Part shown: positions 1 through 9,749 of the stretch, one piece after another | Layout: every line of letters starts with the position of its first letter | Position numbering within the stretch: the stretch's first letter is position 1 | From: Bordetella parapertussis | GTDB taxonomy: Bacteria; Pseudomonadota; Gammaproteobacteria; Burkholderiales; SG8-39 | Direction: 5' to 3' | DNA length: 36,793 bases | Assembly (NCBI GenBank): GCA_945906975.1 | Contig: CAMDRY010000002.1 | Location: 1-36,793 of the forward strand | Notes under the pieces: generated by a model | What the model saw: only the letters and a program-made list of their open reading frames with translations | Database searches by the model: none | Told to the model about the DNA's origin: nothing | Translations under genes and position numbers: made by a program

Positions 1-2
1 AG

Positions 3-1028
3 GCAGCCGTCGTACTACCGGTCCTGTGGCAGGCCTCGGCAGGCAGTTCTGGTGAAGCCGTATTTTCACCGGTCATAGCCAAGGGAAGTGTCTTTGCGGC
101 AGCGGTTGACGGGACGGTTTCCCGGTTCGATTTGAGTAACGGCAAGCAGATATGGCGTGTGAATGCCGGAGAGCGCCTTAGTAGCGGGGTTGGTTCCGAC
201 GGCGACTTGGTTGTGGTGGGTACCGGTAAGGGGGACGTGATTGCAATGGACGCGGATGGCGTAGTGGTTTGGAAGGCGAAAGTGACGAGCGAAGTGCTCG
301 CGGCCGCTGTCGTGTCTGGTGATCAAGTAATTGTACGGAGCGCAGATAGCCGGATTTACGGCTTTAACGCCAAAGATGGAAAGCGTCGCTGGATCTACCA
401 GCGTGCAACACCGACGCTGGCCGTGCGTTCGCCATCAGGGGTGGCCCCGTTTCGGGGTAATTTGTACGCTGGATTTTCGGGCGGCAAGATGATCGCGCTT
501 ACATCGGGCAACGGTAATGTGCGATGGGAGGCCACAGTCGCATTACCCAAAGGTGCGACAGAAATTGAACGTGTAACCGATGTGGTGGGGCTGCCATTTA
601 CCTCTGAGCGAGAGGTTTGCGCAGTTGCATACCAAGGTCGTGTCGCCTGCTTTGACGTAACCAACGGGAACGTGCTTTGGTCGCGCGATATGTCCAGTAC
701 TTCCGGCGTCGGGGGTGATAGGCGGATCATATTGGTGAGCGACGAAAAGGGTGGTGTTCATGCCCTTGATCGAAGCAGTGGTAACAGTCTTTGGAAGCAA
801 GACAGGCTATTTTTGCGTAATCTGTCGGTGCCGGTCAGTCTGGGCGCGCAGGTGGTTGTCGCCGATATACAAGGCTATATACACGTCTTGGCGCATGAAA
901 GCGGAGCCTTCATCGGACGTGCGCCGACCGACGGATCGCCGATCAGCACTAATCCAATCAGGTTTGACCGCGGCTTTCTAGTGCAGACACGAAACGGCAA
1001 TATTTTCGCGTTTGGCCTGCCCCAATAA
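3..1028 (+). CDS. bamB: Outer membrane assembly lipoprotein BamB, 5' truncated
   Basis: BamB is the beta-propeller lipoprotein of the BAM complex, which inserts beta-barrel proteins into the outer membrane; it acts on the periplasmic face. The frame is open from base 3, so 341 residues are present and the lipoprotein signal and first few dozen residues lie outside the window. A TTG at 132 could be mistaken for a start, but in-frame sequence before it reads as a propeller blade (LWQASAGSSGEAVFSPVIA). Repeated PQQ-like blade motifs of the form DG-x-x-x-W and G-x-x-x-W-R/K are visible throughout (for example NGKQIWRVNAG, NGNVRWEATV, NGNVLWSRDM, GNSLWKQD). der follows after 100 bp, the usual bamB-der pairing in proteobacteria. 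The family call is firm; only the missing 5' end is uncertain. Confidence 0.93.
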   Translation, partial: AAVVLPVLWQASAGSSGEAVFSPVIAKGSVFAAAVDGTVSRFDLSNGKQIWRVNAGERLSSGVGSDGDLVVVGTGKGDVIAMDADGVVVWKAKVTSEVLAAAVVSGDQVIVRSADSRIYGFNAKDGKRRWIYQRATPTLAVRSPSGVAPFRGNLYAGFSGGKMIALTSGNGNVRWEATVALPKGATEIERVTDVVGLPFTSEREVCAVAYQGRVACFDVTNGNVLWSRDMSSTSGVGGDRRIILVSDEKGGVHALDRSSGNSLWKQDRLFLRNLSVPVSLGAQVVVADIQGYIHVLAHESGAFIGRAPTDGSPISTNPIRFDRGFLVQTRNGNIFAFGLPQ

Positions 1029-1128
1029 TCAATAGATCAAACCACCGAGGCACCTTGGATCAGGGCGCTGACTTTCCGCTGATTTGCGAAAGCTGGTATT
1101 CGACCTGCGATCCCATGGTGAGTTGTAA

Positions 1129-2460
1129 ATGAAACCCACGCTCGTATTAGTAGGCCGCCCAAATGTGGGTAAGTCCACCCTTTTCAACCGTCTTACAAAG
1201 ACGCGGGATGCGCTTGTGGCCGATGTCCCCGGACTTACTCGTGATCGACACTATGGACAGGGCAAGCTTGGAGACAAGCCTTACCTCGTAGTTGATACGG
1301 GTGGATTGGAGCCCAACACCGATGAGGGCATCCTTCAGGAAATGGCGAAGCAGACCCAGCAGGCCATTGCAGAGGCGGATGTGGTTATATTTTTGGCGGA
1401 TGGGCGGCAGGGCTTGACCAGCCAGGACAAGGCGATAGCGAACCAGTTACGCCGGCTTGACAGGCCGGTGATTCTGGTCGTCAACAAGACCGAAGGCATG
1501 GATGCCGGGGTGGTCACCGCCGAGTTTCATGAACTCGGTCTTGGGCGCCCATGGGCGATTTCATCCGCGCATGGAGAGGGCGTATCTGATCTGGTTGCCA
1601 TGGCGCTGGAATCCTTTCCCGTGGAGGAGGAGGCTCCCATTTCAACCCACCCGCGCGTTGCGATCATCGGGCGCCCCAACGTTGGTAAATCTACGCTGGT
1701 GAACACCCTCCTTGGCGAGGAGCGTGTCATTGCATTTGATCAGCCCGGCACGACCCGTGACAGCATAGAAATCGAATTTACGCTTAATGAGAAAAATTAC
1801 ACGTTAATCGATACCGCCGGAGTGCGCAGACGCGGCAGAGTGTTTGAGGCTATAGAGAAATTTTCGGTCATCAAGACCCTGCAAGCGATTGATGAGTGCA
1901 ATGTCGCGTTACTTGTTCTCGACGCACAGGCGGACGTGTCAGATCAGGACGCCCATTTGGCCGCGTTTATCCTTGAGCGTGGACGCGCGCTCGTGGTGGC
2001 CGTTAATAAATGGGACGGGATGGAAGACTATCCGAGAGAGCAGGTGAAGCGTACTATCGCCAAAAAGCTGCAATTCTTGTCATTTGCGAGATTCCATTAC
2101 ATATCTGCGCTGGAAGGGCAGGGCGTCGGAGCTTTGTTCGGATCGATTGACGCCGCATATGCCGCGGCAATGCGCAAGCTCTCTACCCCGCGACTCACAC
2201 GAGCTCTCATAGCTGCGATTGAGAAGCAACAACCACCGCGAAAAGGCATTTTTCGTCCGAAACTCCGCTATGCCCACCAAGGCGGGATGAATCCGCCAGT
2301 CATCGTGGTGCACGGCAGTGCGTTGGATGCAGTTTCCGACAGCTACCGCCGCTACCTTGAGACGGCATTTCGAGACGTGTTTGAGTTGCAGGGCACCCCA
2401 TTGCGGGTCCAGTTCAAAAACAGTCGTAACCCTTACGCAGTGGAAGGGCGTAAGCGGTAG
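1129..2460 (+). CDS. der: Ribosome biogenesis GTPase Der (EngA)
   Basis: Der is an essential tandem-GTPase that helps mature the 50S ribosomal subunit. The 443-residue product has the full family layout: a first G domain with P-loop [12 protein letters not shown] near residue 9 and DTGG, a second G domain with P-loop [12 protein letters not shown] near residue 183, DTAG and NKWDG, and a C-terminal KH-like domain from about residue 350. The first domain has NKTEG where the classical G4 motif is NKxD, a variant I associate with betaproteobacterial Der. The ATG at 1129 begins the protein directly at the first beta strand ([12 protein letters not shown]), as expected. It sits between bamB and hfq in a conserved cluster. 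Confidence 0.97.
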   Translation: MKPTLVLVGRPNVGKSTLFNRLTKTRDALVADVPGLTRDRHYGQGKLGDKPYLVVDTGGLEPNTDEGILQEMAKQTQQAIAEADVVIFLADGRQGLTSQDKAIANQLRRLDRPVILVVNKTEGMDAGVVTAEFHELGLGRPWAISSAHGEGVSDLVAMALESFPVEEEAPISTHPRVAIIGRPNVGKSTLVNTLLGEERVIAFDQPGTTRDSIEIEFTLNEKNYTLIDTAGVRRRGRVFEAIEKFSVIKTLQAIDECNVALLVLDAQADVSDQDAHLAAFILERGRALVVAVNKWDGMEDYPREQVKRTIAKKLQFLSFARFHYISALEGQGVGALFGSIDAAYAAAMRKLSTPRLTRALIAAIEKQQPPRKGIFRPKLRYAHQGGMNPPVIVVHGSALDAVSDSYRRYLETAFRDVFELQGTPLRVQFKNSRNPYAVEGRKR

Positions 2461-2517
2461 CAAATGCCTTAAAAATCAATTAGAGTATTGTTTCAGTCAA
2501 TAGAGTACGGAGTGGCC

Positions 2518-2760
2518 ATGAGCACCAAAGGGCAATTGTTACAAGACCCGTTCCTGAACACGCTGCGTAAAGAGCACGTGCCGGTAGCGATTTATTTGGT
2601 AAACGGAATCAAACTGCAGGGCCAGATCGAATCGTTTGATCAATACGTCGTTTTACTGAAAAATACCGTCACTCAGATGGTTTACAAGCATGCCATCTCT
2701 ACGGTTGTCCCTGCCCGTCCGGTTCAAATCACCTACGATAACGCCACCCCTGAGAACTAA
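2518..2760 (+). CDS. hfq: RNA chaperone Hfq
   Basis: Hfq forms a hexameric ring that pairs small RNAs with target mRNAs. The product is 80 residues and ends soon after the Sm fold, so it has only a short C-terminal tail, as in other betaproteobacteria and unlike the long tail of E. coli. The Sm1 motif ([19 protein letters not shown]) and Sm2 motif ([13 protein letters not shown]) are intact, and the distal-face and rim start ([20 protein letters not shown]) is typical. I chose the ATG at 2518 over an in-frame TTG at 2488 because a GGAG lies a few bases upstream and MSTKGQ is the standard N-terminus. hflX follows 26 bp later. Confidence 0.97.
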   Translation: MSTKGQLLQDPFLNTLRKEHVPVAIYLVNGIKLQGQIESFDQYVVLLKNTVTQMVYKHAISTVVPARPVQITYDNATPEN

Positions 2761-2786
2761 ACCGGCCTTCCCCGCGCTGAATTTTT

Positions 2787-3905
2787 GTGTTTGCCCGACA
2801 GCAAGGCGGTGACGGAGTTGTTTTGGTTGGCTTGGACTTTGGCGCCGACGGATACAACGATAGCCTTGAAGAGCTGAAGCTTCTCACCGCAAGCGCTGGA
2901 TTGTCAGCGAGGGCGGTCATTGGCGGAAAGCGGCAGCGCCCGGACTCGGCCCTGTTTGCCGGTTCCGGGAAAGTCCAGGAAATCGCTGCGGCTTTGCGAG
3001 CTTGCGAGGCGAGTTTGGCTATTTTTAACCATGAGCTTTCTCCCGCGCAGGAGCGCAACCTGGAGAAGGCGCTTAATTGCCGGGTGATTGATCGCACAAG
3101 CCTGATTCTCGACATTTTCGCGCAGCGCGCTCAAAGCCACGAGGGAAAGCTGCAGGTTGAACTAGCCCAGCTCGACCACCTAACTACAAGGCTTGTTCGC
3201 GGGTGGACCCACCTCGAACGCCAAAAGGGCGGGGTTGGTCTGCGCGGACCCGGCGAGACCCAGCTGGAAACGGACCGCCGTCTCATTGGCAAGAGGGTGA
3301 AGATCCTCAAGGACAAGCTGGATCGGTTGCAGAAACAGCGGCTCACTCAACGTCGCGCGCGGGACCGTGGCGCAGTATTTTCAGTTTCGCTTGTCGGCTA
3401 TACCAATGCAGGAAAGTCGACATTATTTAATGCGCTTACGCATTCTGCCGCTTACGCGGCGGACAAGCTTTTTGCCACGCTTGACACTACTTCGCGCCGC
3501 TTGTGGTTGCCTAACGTAGGGTCAATAGTAATTTCGGATACGGTTGGTTTTATTCGGGAGCTTCCCCACGCGCTGGTCGCGGCTTTTCGCGCAACTCTTG
3601 AGGAAACGGTCCGTGCGGATTTATTGCTGCATGTCGTAGACGCTGCCGGAAGCGGGCGTGAGGATCAGATTGACCAGGTTAACAAAGTTTTGTCCGAAAT
3701 TAATGCTGCGAGTACGCCACAGATCCAAGTTTGGAACAAGATTGACCTATCTTCACTTTCACCGGGGTCGGATAGGGATGAATATGGTAAAGTTCAGCGT
3801 GTTCGGCTAAGCGCTCGCACCGGGGAGGGACTCGGTTTTCTTCGCGAAGTACTTGTCGAAACAGCCCTTTTAATATCCCGACCGCGGGATATCGCCGGAG
3901 CCTGA
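2787..3905 (+). CDS. hflX: Ribosome-splitting GTPase HflX
   Basis: HflX is a GTPase that binds the 50S subunit and rescues or splits stalled and heat-damaged ribosomes. The 372-residue protein has the HflX N-terminal nucleotide-binding domain, the Gly-rich linker signature GGVGLRGPGETQLETDRR near residue 150, and a G domain with P-loop GYTNAGKSTLFN, the switch segment LFATLDTTSRR, DTVGFI and NKID. The start is a GTG at 2787 giving MFARQQGGDGVVLVGLDFG, which matches the usual short N-terminus of the family; no ATG is available near this point. It lies between hfq and hflK, the widely conserved hfq-hflX-hflK-hflC order. Confidence 0.95.
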   Translation: MFARQQGGDGVVLVGLDFGADGYNDSLEELKLLTASAGLSARAVIGGKRQRPDSALFAGSGKVQEIAAALRACEASLAIFNHELSPAQERNLEKALNCRVIDRTSLILDIFAQRAQSHEGKLQVELAQLDHLTTRLVRGWTHLERQKGGVGLRGPGETQLETDRRLIGKRVKILKDKLDRLQKQRLTQRRARDRGAVFSVSLVGYTNAGKSTLFNALTHSAAYAADKLFATLDTTSRRLWLPNVGSIVISDTVGFIRELPHALVAAFRATLEETVRADLLLHVVDAAGSGREDQIDQVNKVLSEINAASTPQIQVWNKIDLSSLSPGSDRDEYGKVQRVRLSARTGEGLGFLREVLVETALLISRPRDIAGA

Positions 3906-3998
3906 ATCGAGCGTCGCAGAAACACCCCGTTTCATCTGGCGGTCGCCGGGCAGCAACTTCTTAGTAACTGAATATTACGTCGGAGGCATCGGATTGCC

Positions 3999-5207
3999 AT
4001 GGCATTGAACGACCCGCAATGGGGTAAAAAAAAGGGTGGGGACAATGGTGGTCCACCCGACCTAGATGAGATGTGGCGCAGCTTTAACCAGAAGCTGAAC
4101 GGCATCTTTGGTAAAAGGAGTGGAAACGGTTCGAGCCCTCCCGGCGAACCCAGCATGAAGCAGATAGGCGGGGGCATCGGTCTTGTCGCCGCCCTGATCA
4201 TGGCGGTTTGGCTCGCGAGCGGGTTCTATATTGTTGACGAAAGTCAGCGCGGCATTGTCCTGACTTTCGGGAAATACTCACAAACAACAACCGCGGGTCT
4301 TAGGTGGCGCCTGCCTTATCCGATTCAAACACACGAACTGGTCAGCCTGACCCAGGTGCGTACGATTGAAATTGGATATCGCAATAATGTTAAGACAAAA
4401 GTATTACGCGAATCATTGATGCTAACGGATGACGAAAACATCATTGATATTCAATTTGCCGTGCAATACACCTTGAAGGATCCGGAGGATTATTTGTTTA
4501 ACAACCGCCGCCCTGAAGAGACTGTCATGCAGGCGGCGGAGACCGCCTTCCGGGAGATCGTCGGTAAATCTAGCATGGACTTTGCCTTATACGAGGGACG
4601 GGAGCAGATCGCGGTCTCGGCCCAAAAATTGATGCAGGAGATTCTCGACCGTTACAAGACGGGTGTTTCGATTAGCAAGGTTGTCATGCAAAACGCTCAA
4701 CCGCCCGAGCAGGTCCAGGCAGCGTTCGACGATGCTGTGAAAGCCAAGCAGGATCTTGAGCGTCAGAAAAACGAAGGTCAGGCCTATTTCAACGATGTGG
4801 TCCCGAAAGCGAGAGGCTCGGCTTCGCGCTTGACCGAGGAGGCTACTGGCTACCGCCAGCGCGTTATCGCGAATGCCGAAGGCGAGGCGTCGCGTTTTAA
4901 GCAGATTCTCACCGAGTACAGCAAAGCGCCACAAGTAACACGCGAGCGCATGTATCTTGAGACGATGCAGCAGATTTATTCGTCCACGACTAAGGTGCTG
5001 GTTGATGCGCGTTCGGGCGGGAACATGCTTTTCCTTCCGATGGACAAGATTTTGCAAATGACAACCGGGACCGCGCTGTCAGAGGCAGGTCCTGCGGCGA
5101 GAGCCCCGTCGACCGAAGTTTCGCCGCCAGCGGAGTCCACGCCGTCTGCAACTTCTACGCCGCGGTCGCGCGACGCGCTGCGCGGCCGTGAAAGGGAAAC
5201 ACGATGA
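3999..5207 (+). CDS. hflK: FtsH protease modulator HflK
   Basis: HflK is an inner-membrane SPFH/prohibitin-family protein that assembles with HflC into a large cage around the FtsH protease. The 402-residue product begins with a glycine- and lysine-rich cytoplasmic segment (WGKKKGGDNGGPPDLDEMW), followed by one membrane segment around residues 53-75 (IGLVAALIMAVWLASGFY), the SPFH domain, a charged coiled-coil stretch around 240-310, and a Ser/Thr/Pro-rich tail. The ATG at 3999 is preceded by CGGAGG. Its stop overlaps the hflC start by four bases (ATGA), so the two are probably translated together. Confidence 0.96.
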   Translation: MALNDPQWGKKKGGDNGGPPDLDEMWRSFNQKLNGIFGKRSGNGSSPPGEPSMKQIGGGIGLVAALIMAVWLASGFYIVDESQRGIVLTFGKYSQTTTAGLRWRLPYPIQTHELVSLTQVRTIEIGYRNNVKTKVLRESLMLTDDENIIDIQFAVQYTLKDPEDYLFNNRRPEETVMQAAETAFREIVGKSSMDFALYEGREQIAVSAQKLMQEILDRYKTGVSISKVVMQNAQPPEQVQAAFDDAVKAKQDLERQKNEGQAYFNDVVPKARGSASRLTEEATGYRQRVIANAEGEASRFKQILTEYSKAPQVTRERMYLETMQQIYSSTTKVLVDARSGGNMLFLPMDKILQMTTGTALSEAGPAARAPSTEVSPPAESTPSATSTPRSRDALRGRERETR

Positions 5208-6088
5208 ACTCTAACCGTTTGAGTGCCGTTCTGGGCGGCGTCCTTGTTGTGCTGGTTATGATCAGCGTTAGTGTATTTACGGTAGATCAGCGTGAGAACG
5301 CGATTATTTTTCAGCTTGGCGAGGTGAAAGAGGTCATCAAGGAGCCTGGGCTGCACTTGAAATGGCCGCTTATCCAGAACGTCCGAACCTACGATACGCG
5401 TATTCTCACGCTTGACACGCCCGACACGGAGCGGTTCATTACATCGGAAAAGAAAAACGTGCTGGTTGATTCTTTCGTCAAATGGCGCATCGCGGATGTA
5501 AAGCAGTATTACATTACCGTCGGTGGCGACGAGGCGAGGGCGCAAACGCGGCTGTCTCAGTCGGTCAACTCAGTCTTGCGCGAGGAGTTCGGTAAGCGCA
5601 CTGTGCTGGATGTGGTTTCCGGCGAGAGAGAGAAGCTCATGCAGGTGGTGCGTGAGAAGGCTGACGACGACGCCAAAAAAATTGGCGTGCAAATAGTGGA
5701 TGTCCGGCTTAAGCGGGTTGAGTTGCCGCAAGAGGTGAGCGAGTCGGTGTACCGGCGGATGGAGGCGGAGCGCAAGAGCGTGGCCTCCGAGCTCAGATCG
5801 CAAGGTTTCTCCGAGGCTGAGAAAATTCGCGCCGAGGCAGACCGTGAGCGTGAAGTTATCATTGCAGAGGCATACAAACAGGCCCAACGCGTAAAGGGCG
5901 AGGGCGACGCGAAGTCTTCGTCTATTTATGCCCAAGCTTTCGGTCAAAGTCCTGAGTTTTATGATTTTTACCGCAGCCTTGAGGCTTACCGCTCGAGCTT
6001 CAAGAACAAGAGCGATGTCATGGTTGTTGAGCCTAATTCGGATTTCTTCAAATATCTCAAAAATCCCGCTGGCAAACCCGGAAAATAA
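5204..6088 (+). CDS. hflC: FtsH protease modulator HflC
   Basis: HflC is the partner of HflK in the membrane cage that surrounds FtsH. The 294-residue protein has an N-terminal signal anchor (LSAVLGGVLVVLVMISVSVFTV), then an SPFH domain beginning at VDQRENAIIFQLGEV, and the helical segment typical of HflC (EKIRAEADREREVIIAEAYKQ). It overlaps hflK by ATGA upstream and shares TAATG with the next small gene, indicating one operon. Confidence 0.96.
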   Translation: MNSNRLSAVLGGVLVVLVMISVSVFTVDQRENAIIFQLGEVKEVIKEPGLHLKWPLIQNVRTYDTRILTLDTPDTERFITSEKKNVLVDSFVKWRIADVKQYYITVGGDEARAQTRLSQSVNSVLREEFGKRTVLDVVSGEREKLMQVVREKADDDAKKIGVQIVDVRLKRVELPQEVSESVYRRMEAERKSVASELRSQGFSEAEKIRAEADREREVIIAEAYKQAQRVKGEGDAKSSSIYAQAFGQSPEFYDFYRSLEAYRSSFKNKSDVMVVEPNSDFFKYLKNPAGKPGK

Positions 6089-6273
6089 TGGGTTCGACGA
6101 TTGCCATGGCGTTTGCGCTTATGCTCGTACTGGAAGGCATGATGCCATTTTTTCTGCCGGCTTCTTGGCGGGAGACCTTCAAGCGAATTATTCAACTTAG
6201 TGACGGGCAGATACGTTTCTTTGGCATGTCTTCGATGCTTGCGGGTATTTTCTTGTTTCTTCTTGCGCGCTAG
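6088..6273 (+). CDS. DUF2065 family small inner-membrane protein
   Basis: This is a 61-residue protein of the DUF2065 (YjeT-like) family, function unknown. It has two hydrophobic segments, roughly residues 3-24 (TIAMAFALMLVLEGMMPFFL) and 44-60 (GMSSMLAGIFLFLLA), joined by a short charged loop (SWRETFKRIIQLSDGQIR), so it should be a two-span membrane protein. The start codon overlaps the hflC stop as TAATG. The family is regularly found directly downstream of hflC in proteobacteria, which suggests but does not prove a link to the HflKC/FtsH complex. Confidence 0.9.
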   Translation: MGSTIAMAFALMLVLEGMMPFFLPASWRETFKRIIQLSDGQIRFFGMSSMLAGIFLFLLAR

Positions 6274-6303
6274 GCGCATTCTGACACTGGTCAATAAGCC
6301 GCG

Positions 6304-7458
6304 ATGCGTACGCGTAACTGGTTACTGCCTGAACATATAGAGGATGTGCTCCCCAGGGAGGCGCGTCGGATCGAGGCTTTGCGCGGCGTATTGTTGGAGA
6401 TGTATCGCGTCCATGGGTACGAGTTGGTCATTACGCCGATGCTCGAGTACGTCGACTCCCTTCTGACGGGTACGGGTCGCGACTTGGATTTACGTACGTT
6501 CAAGCTGGTAGATCAGATCTCCGGCCGTATGATGGGCTTGCGTGCAGATATCACTCCCCAGGTGGCGAGGATTGATGCACACTTGCTTAATCGTGAGGGT
6601 GTGACGCGTCTGGCCTACTGTGGAAGCGTTTTGCACACGCGCCCCTCCGGTCTTACATCGACACGGGAACCGATACTGATCGGGGCCGAGATCTACGGGC
6701 ACGGGGGGATTGAAAGTGATATCGAGATCCAGCGCCTGCTTGGGGAGTCGCTGACGCGGTGTGGTGTCCCGGACGCCAGGTTGGATATTGGCCATGTCGG
6801 CATCTTTGGCGCAATTTCACGGCACGGCGCAATTGAGCCGTCGCTTGAGGCCGAACTGTTTGAAGCGCTTCAGGCGAAAGACGTGGTTGCGGTGCGGTTA
6901 CTGACCGAGGGGCTCGAGTCGGTGACTCGCAATGCTCTCCGGTTACTGCCGACTTTGTATGGAGGGGTCGAAGTCATCGAGCGTGCGAGTCGAGAGCTGC
7001 CGAACTACGCCGAAATAGTATCGGCGCTAGCTGATCTGCGTGCGCTCACCATTACCAATGGCATTCCGATTACAGTAGATCTTGCCGACCTGCGCGGCTA
7101 CCACTATCACAGCGGCGTGGTTTTTGCCGCTTACTGCCCTGGTCTGCCCAATGCGATTGCGCTTGGCGGTCGTTACGACGAGGTTGGCAAAGCTTTCGGC
7201 CGTGCGCGTCCCGCGACGGGATTTTCGATATACATGAGGGAGTTGGTACGTGTGTTGCCTGCGAGCGAGGAACGCGGTTGTATTCTCGCGCCCACCTCCG
7301 GTGGTGCGATCCTTGACGCCGAAGTTGCGCGTTTGCGCGCCGCCGGCGAAGTGGTGATAAGAGATCTGCCAGGACACGATGCAACTGTAAGGGAATTGGG
7401 CTGCGATCGTCGGTTGGTATTGGCCGGCAAGAGTTGGAAGCTTGAGAAAATAGAATAG
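6304..7458 (+). CDS. hisZ: ATP phosphoribosyltransferase regulatory subunit HisZ
   Basis: HisZ is a histidyl-tRNA synthetase paralogue without aminoacylation activity; it complexes with the short form of HisG in the first step of histidine biosynthesis. The 384-residue product starts WLLPEHIEDVLPREA and shows the class II synthetase-like motifs: motif 2-like region FKLVDQISGRMMGLRADITPQVAR and the segment PILIGAEIYGHGGIESDIE. The C-terminal anticodon-binding domain of true HisS is missing, and the length fits HisZ. A start at ATG 6304, 30 bp after the DUF2065 gene, has only a weak ribosome site. The next gene, purA, is the usual neighbour in betaproteobacteria. Confidence 0.94.
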   Translation: MRTRNWLLPEHIEDVLPREARRIEALRGVLLEMYRVHGYELVITPMLEYVDSLLTGTGRDLDLRTFKLVDQISGRMMGLRADITPQVARIDAHLLNREGVTRLAYCGSVLHTRPSGLTSTREPILIGAEIYGHGGIESDIEIQRLLGESLTRCGVPDARLDIGHVGIFGAISRHGAIEPSLEAELFEALQAKDVVAVRLLTEGLESVTRNALRLLPTLYGGVEVIERASRELPNYAEIVSALADLRALTITNGIPITVDLADLRGYHYHSGVVFAAYCPGLPNAIALGGRYDEVGKAFGRARPATGFSIYMRELVRVLPASEERGCILAPTSGGAILDAEVARLRAAGEVVIRDLPGHDATVRELGCDRRLVLAGKSWKLEKIE

Positions 7459-7504
7459 CGGAGCAGGAGTCCGGATGGCGCGTTGAATCCGCTGATCGGC
7501 TATT

Positions 7505-7527
7505 TGTAAAAATGGGCAACTTTTACA
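7505..7527. repeat. Inverted repeat between hisZ and purA
   Basis: TGTAAAA and TTTTACA form perfect 7-base arms around a 9-base spacer, 29 bases before the purA start codon. It could be a protein-binding palindrome or a weak AT-rich hairpin. It does not resemble the known PurR operator. No function can be assigned from sequence. Confidence 0.35.
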
Positions 7528-7535
7528 GTTTATGA

Positions 7536-8849
<1,314 letters not shown>

Positions 8850-8872
8850 TTTTTCGCTTGGCACCGCCGAAG

Positions 8873-9379
8873 ATGAGCGATTTACACGTTTCCTGGGACG
8901 ATTATCACCGCAACATCGAGCAACTGGCCGTAAAAGTTCATGCGTCAGGCTGGGAGTTCGACCAAATTGTATGCATTGCACGGGGCGGTTTGCGCATCGG
9001 CGATGTTTTTTCCAGAATATTTAAACTACCATTGGCCATACTGTTCACGCAATCTTACGTGGAAGATCACGGTACGGTCAGGGGAGAAATCGCAATATCG
9101 CAGCACATTGCAACGACTGCGAAGCATCTGGGCCCGCGCGTGTTGTTGGTTGATGACCTGGTGGACTCTGGGGTGACACTGGATGCAGTGCATACGCATC
9201 TGCGCAATGCACATCCTCATATCCGGGAAATGAAAACAGCCGTTATTTGGTGGAAGGCAGTCTCGCGTTTCAAGCCGGACTATCACTTACTTTATTTGGC
9301 TGATAACCCCTGGATACACCAGCCGTTCGAGCCTTATGACTCGATGTCTATCGCTGAGCTTCTGAAGCGGCAGCGGTAG
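8873..9379 (+). CDS. Phosphoribosyltransferase, purine PRTase-like
   Basis: A 168-residue type I phosphoribosyltransferase. The PRPP-binding signature is clear near residue 95 (RVLLVDDLVDSGVTLDAV), and the early strand with IVCIARGGLRIGDVF supplies the pyrophosphate-contacting loop. The C-terminal DNPWIHQPFEPYD resembles xanthine/hypoxanthine-type enzymes, so a purine base salvage role is likely, but the exact substrate cannot be read from the sequence. The ATG at 8873 (MSDLHVSWDDYH) is preferred over an in-frame TTG at 8858. The gene begins 23 bp after purA, which supports co-transcription and a purine link. Confidence 0.85.
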   Translation: MSDLHVSWDDYHRNIEQLAVKVHASGWEFDQIVCIARGGLRIGDVFSRIFKLPLAILFTQSYVEDHGTVRGEIAISQHIATTAKHLGPRVLLVDDLVDSGVTLDAVHTHLRNAHPHIREMKTAVIWWKAVSRFKPDYHLLYLADNPWIHQPFEPYDSMSIAELLKRQR

Positions 9380-9622
9380 TCTCCGCTAGCAGAATATGAC
9401 GGCTAAGCGGGAGGAACACAGGAAAGATCGCCCGGCGCTTGCTGCAGCGAAAGTTCTGTTGTTGCAGGGCTATCGAAAAATCGGTTTAAGCGATGGGTAT
9501 GGTGCTTTGTAACCAAGTCAACATCGCTGTGCCACGGGAGTTGATCCCGTGGCGCCTCGGAGAAACTTAATGCTGGTACTAAAGATTCCCGCGAGTAAGA
9601 TAAGCTCTTACCCACAGGAATT
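9380..9622. other. Intergenic region before tRNA-Leu
   Basis: This stretch between the phosphoribosyltransferase gene and the 3' end of the minus-strand tRNA holds a perfect hairpin at 9531-9553. It also holds a 38-codon plus-strand ORF at 9396-9512 (starts MTAKREEHRKDRP) with no recognisable relatives and no convincing ribosome site. No clear terminator with a T-run is visible for either flanking transcript. Confidence 0.5.
9531..9553. repeat. Perfect 9-bp hairpin
   Basis: GCCACGGGA, a five-base loop, then TCCCGTGGC form a perfect GC-rich stem-loop. It lies downstream of both the plus-strand purA-PRTase transcript and the minus-strand tRNA-Leu. It lacks a flanking T-run on either strand, so it may be a 3'-end stabilising hairpin or an imperfect bidirectional terminator. 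Confidence 0.5.
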
Positions 9623-9709
9623 TGGTGCCCAAGAAGGGACTCGAACCCCCACAGTGTTGCCACCGCCAGGACCTGAACCTGGTGCGTCTACCAATTCCGC
9701 CACCTGGGC
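9623..9709 (-). tRNA. tRNA-Leu (anticodon CAG)
   Basis: Read on the minus strand this is an 87-base class II tRNA. The acceptor stem pairs GCCCAGG with CTTGGGC and includes one G-T pair. The D-arm is GGCGGAATTGGTAGACGC, the anticodon stem CCAGG/CCTGG encloses a loop TTCAGGT with anticodon CAG, and a long variable arm (GGCGGTGGCAACACTGT region) follows. The T-arm carries GGTTCGAGTCC and CCA is encoded at the 3' end. It decodes CUG leucine codons. A strong promoter lies immediately upstream, overlapping the rnr start on the other strand. Confidence 0.96.
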
Positions 9710-9721
9710 TGCAAGTCGCGC

Positions 9722-9749
9722 ATTTTAAAGGAAACCCCTTTTTTGTCAA
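9722..9749 (-). promoter_or_regulatory. Sigma70 promoter of tRNA-Leu
   Basis: On the minus strand a perfect -35 box TTGACA (9744-9749) and a -10 box TAAAAT (9722-9727) are separated by 16 bases. The expected transcription start falls a few bases before the mature tRNA 5' end at 9709. The -35 box covers part of the rnr start codon TTG (9743-9745), and the -10 box overlaps the rnr Shine-Dalgarno region, so the two divergent genes share these bases. Confidence 0.7.

Noticed and set aside
9396..9512. 38-codon plus-strand ORF downstream of the phosphoribosyltransferase
   Set aside because: No convincing ribosome site, no recognisable similarity and too short for codon statistics; mentioned only in the intergenic description.
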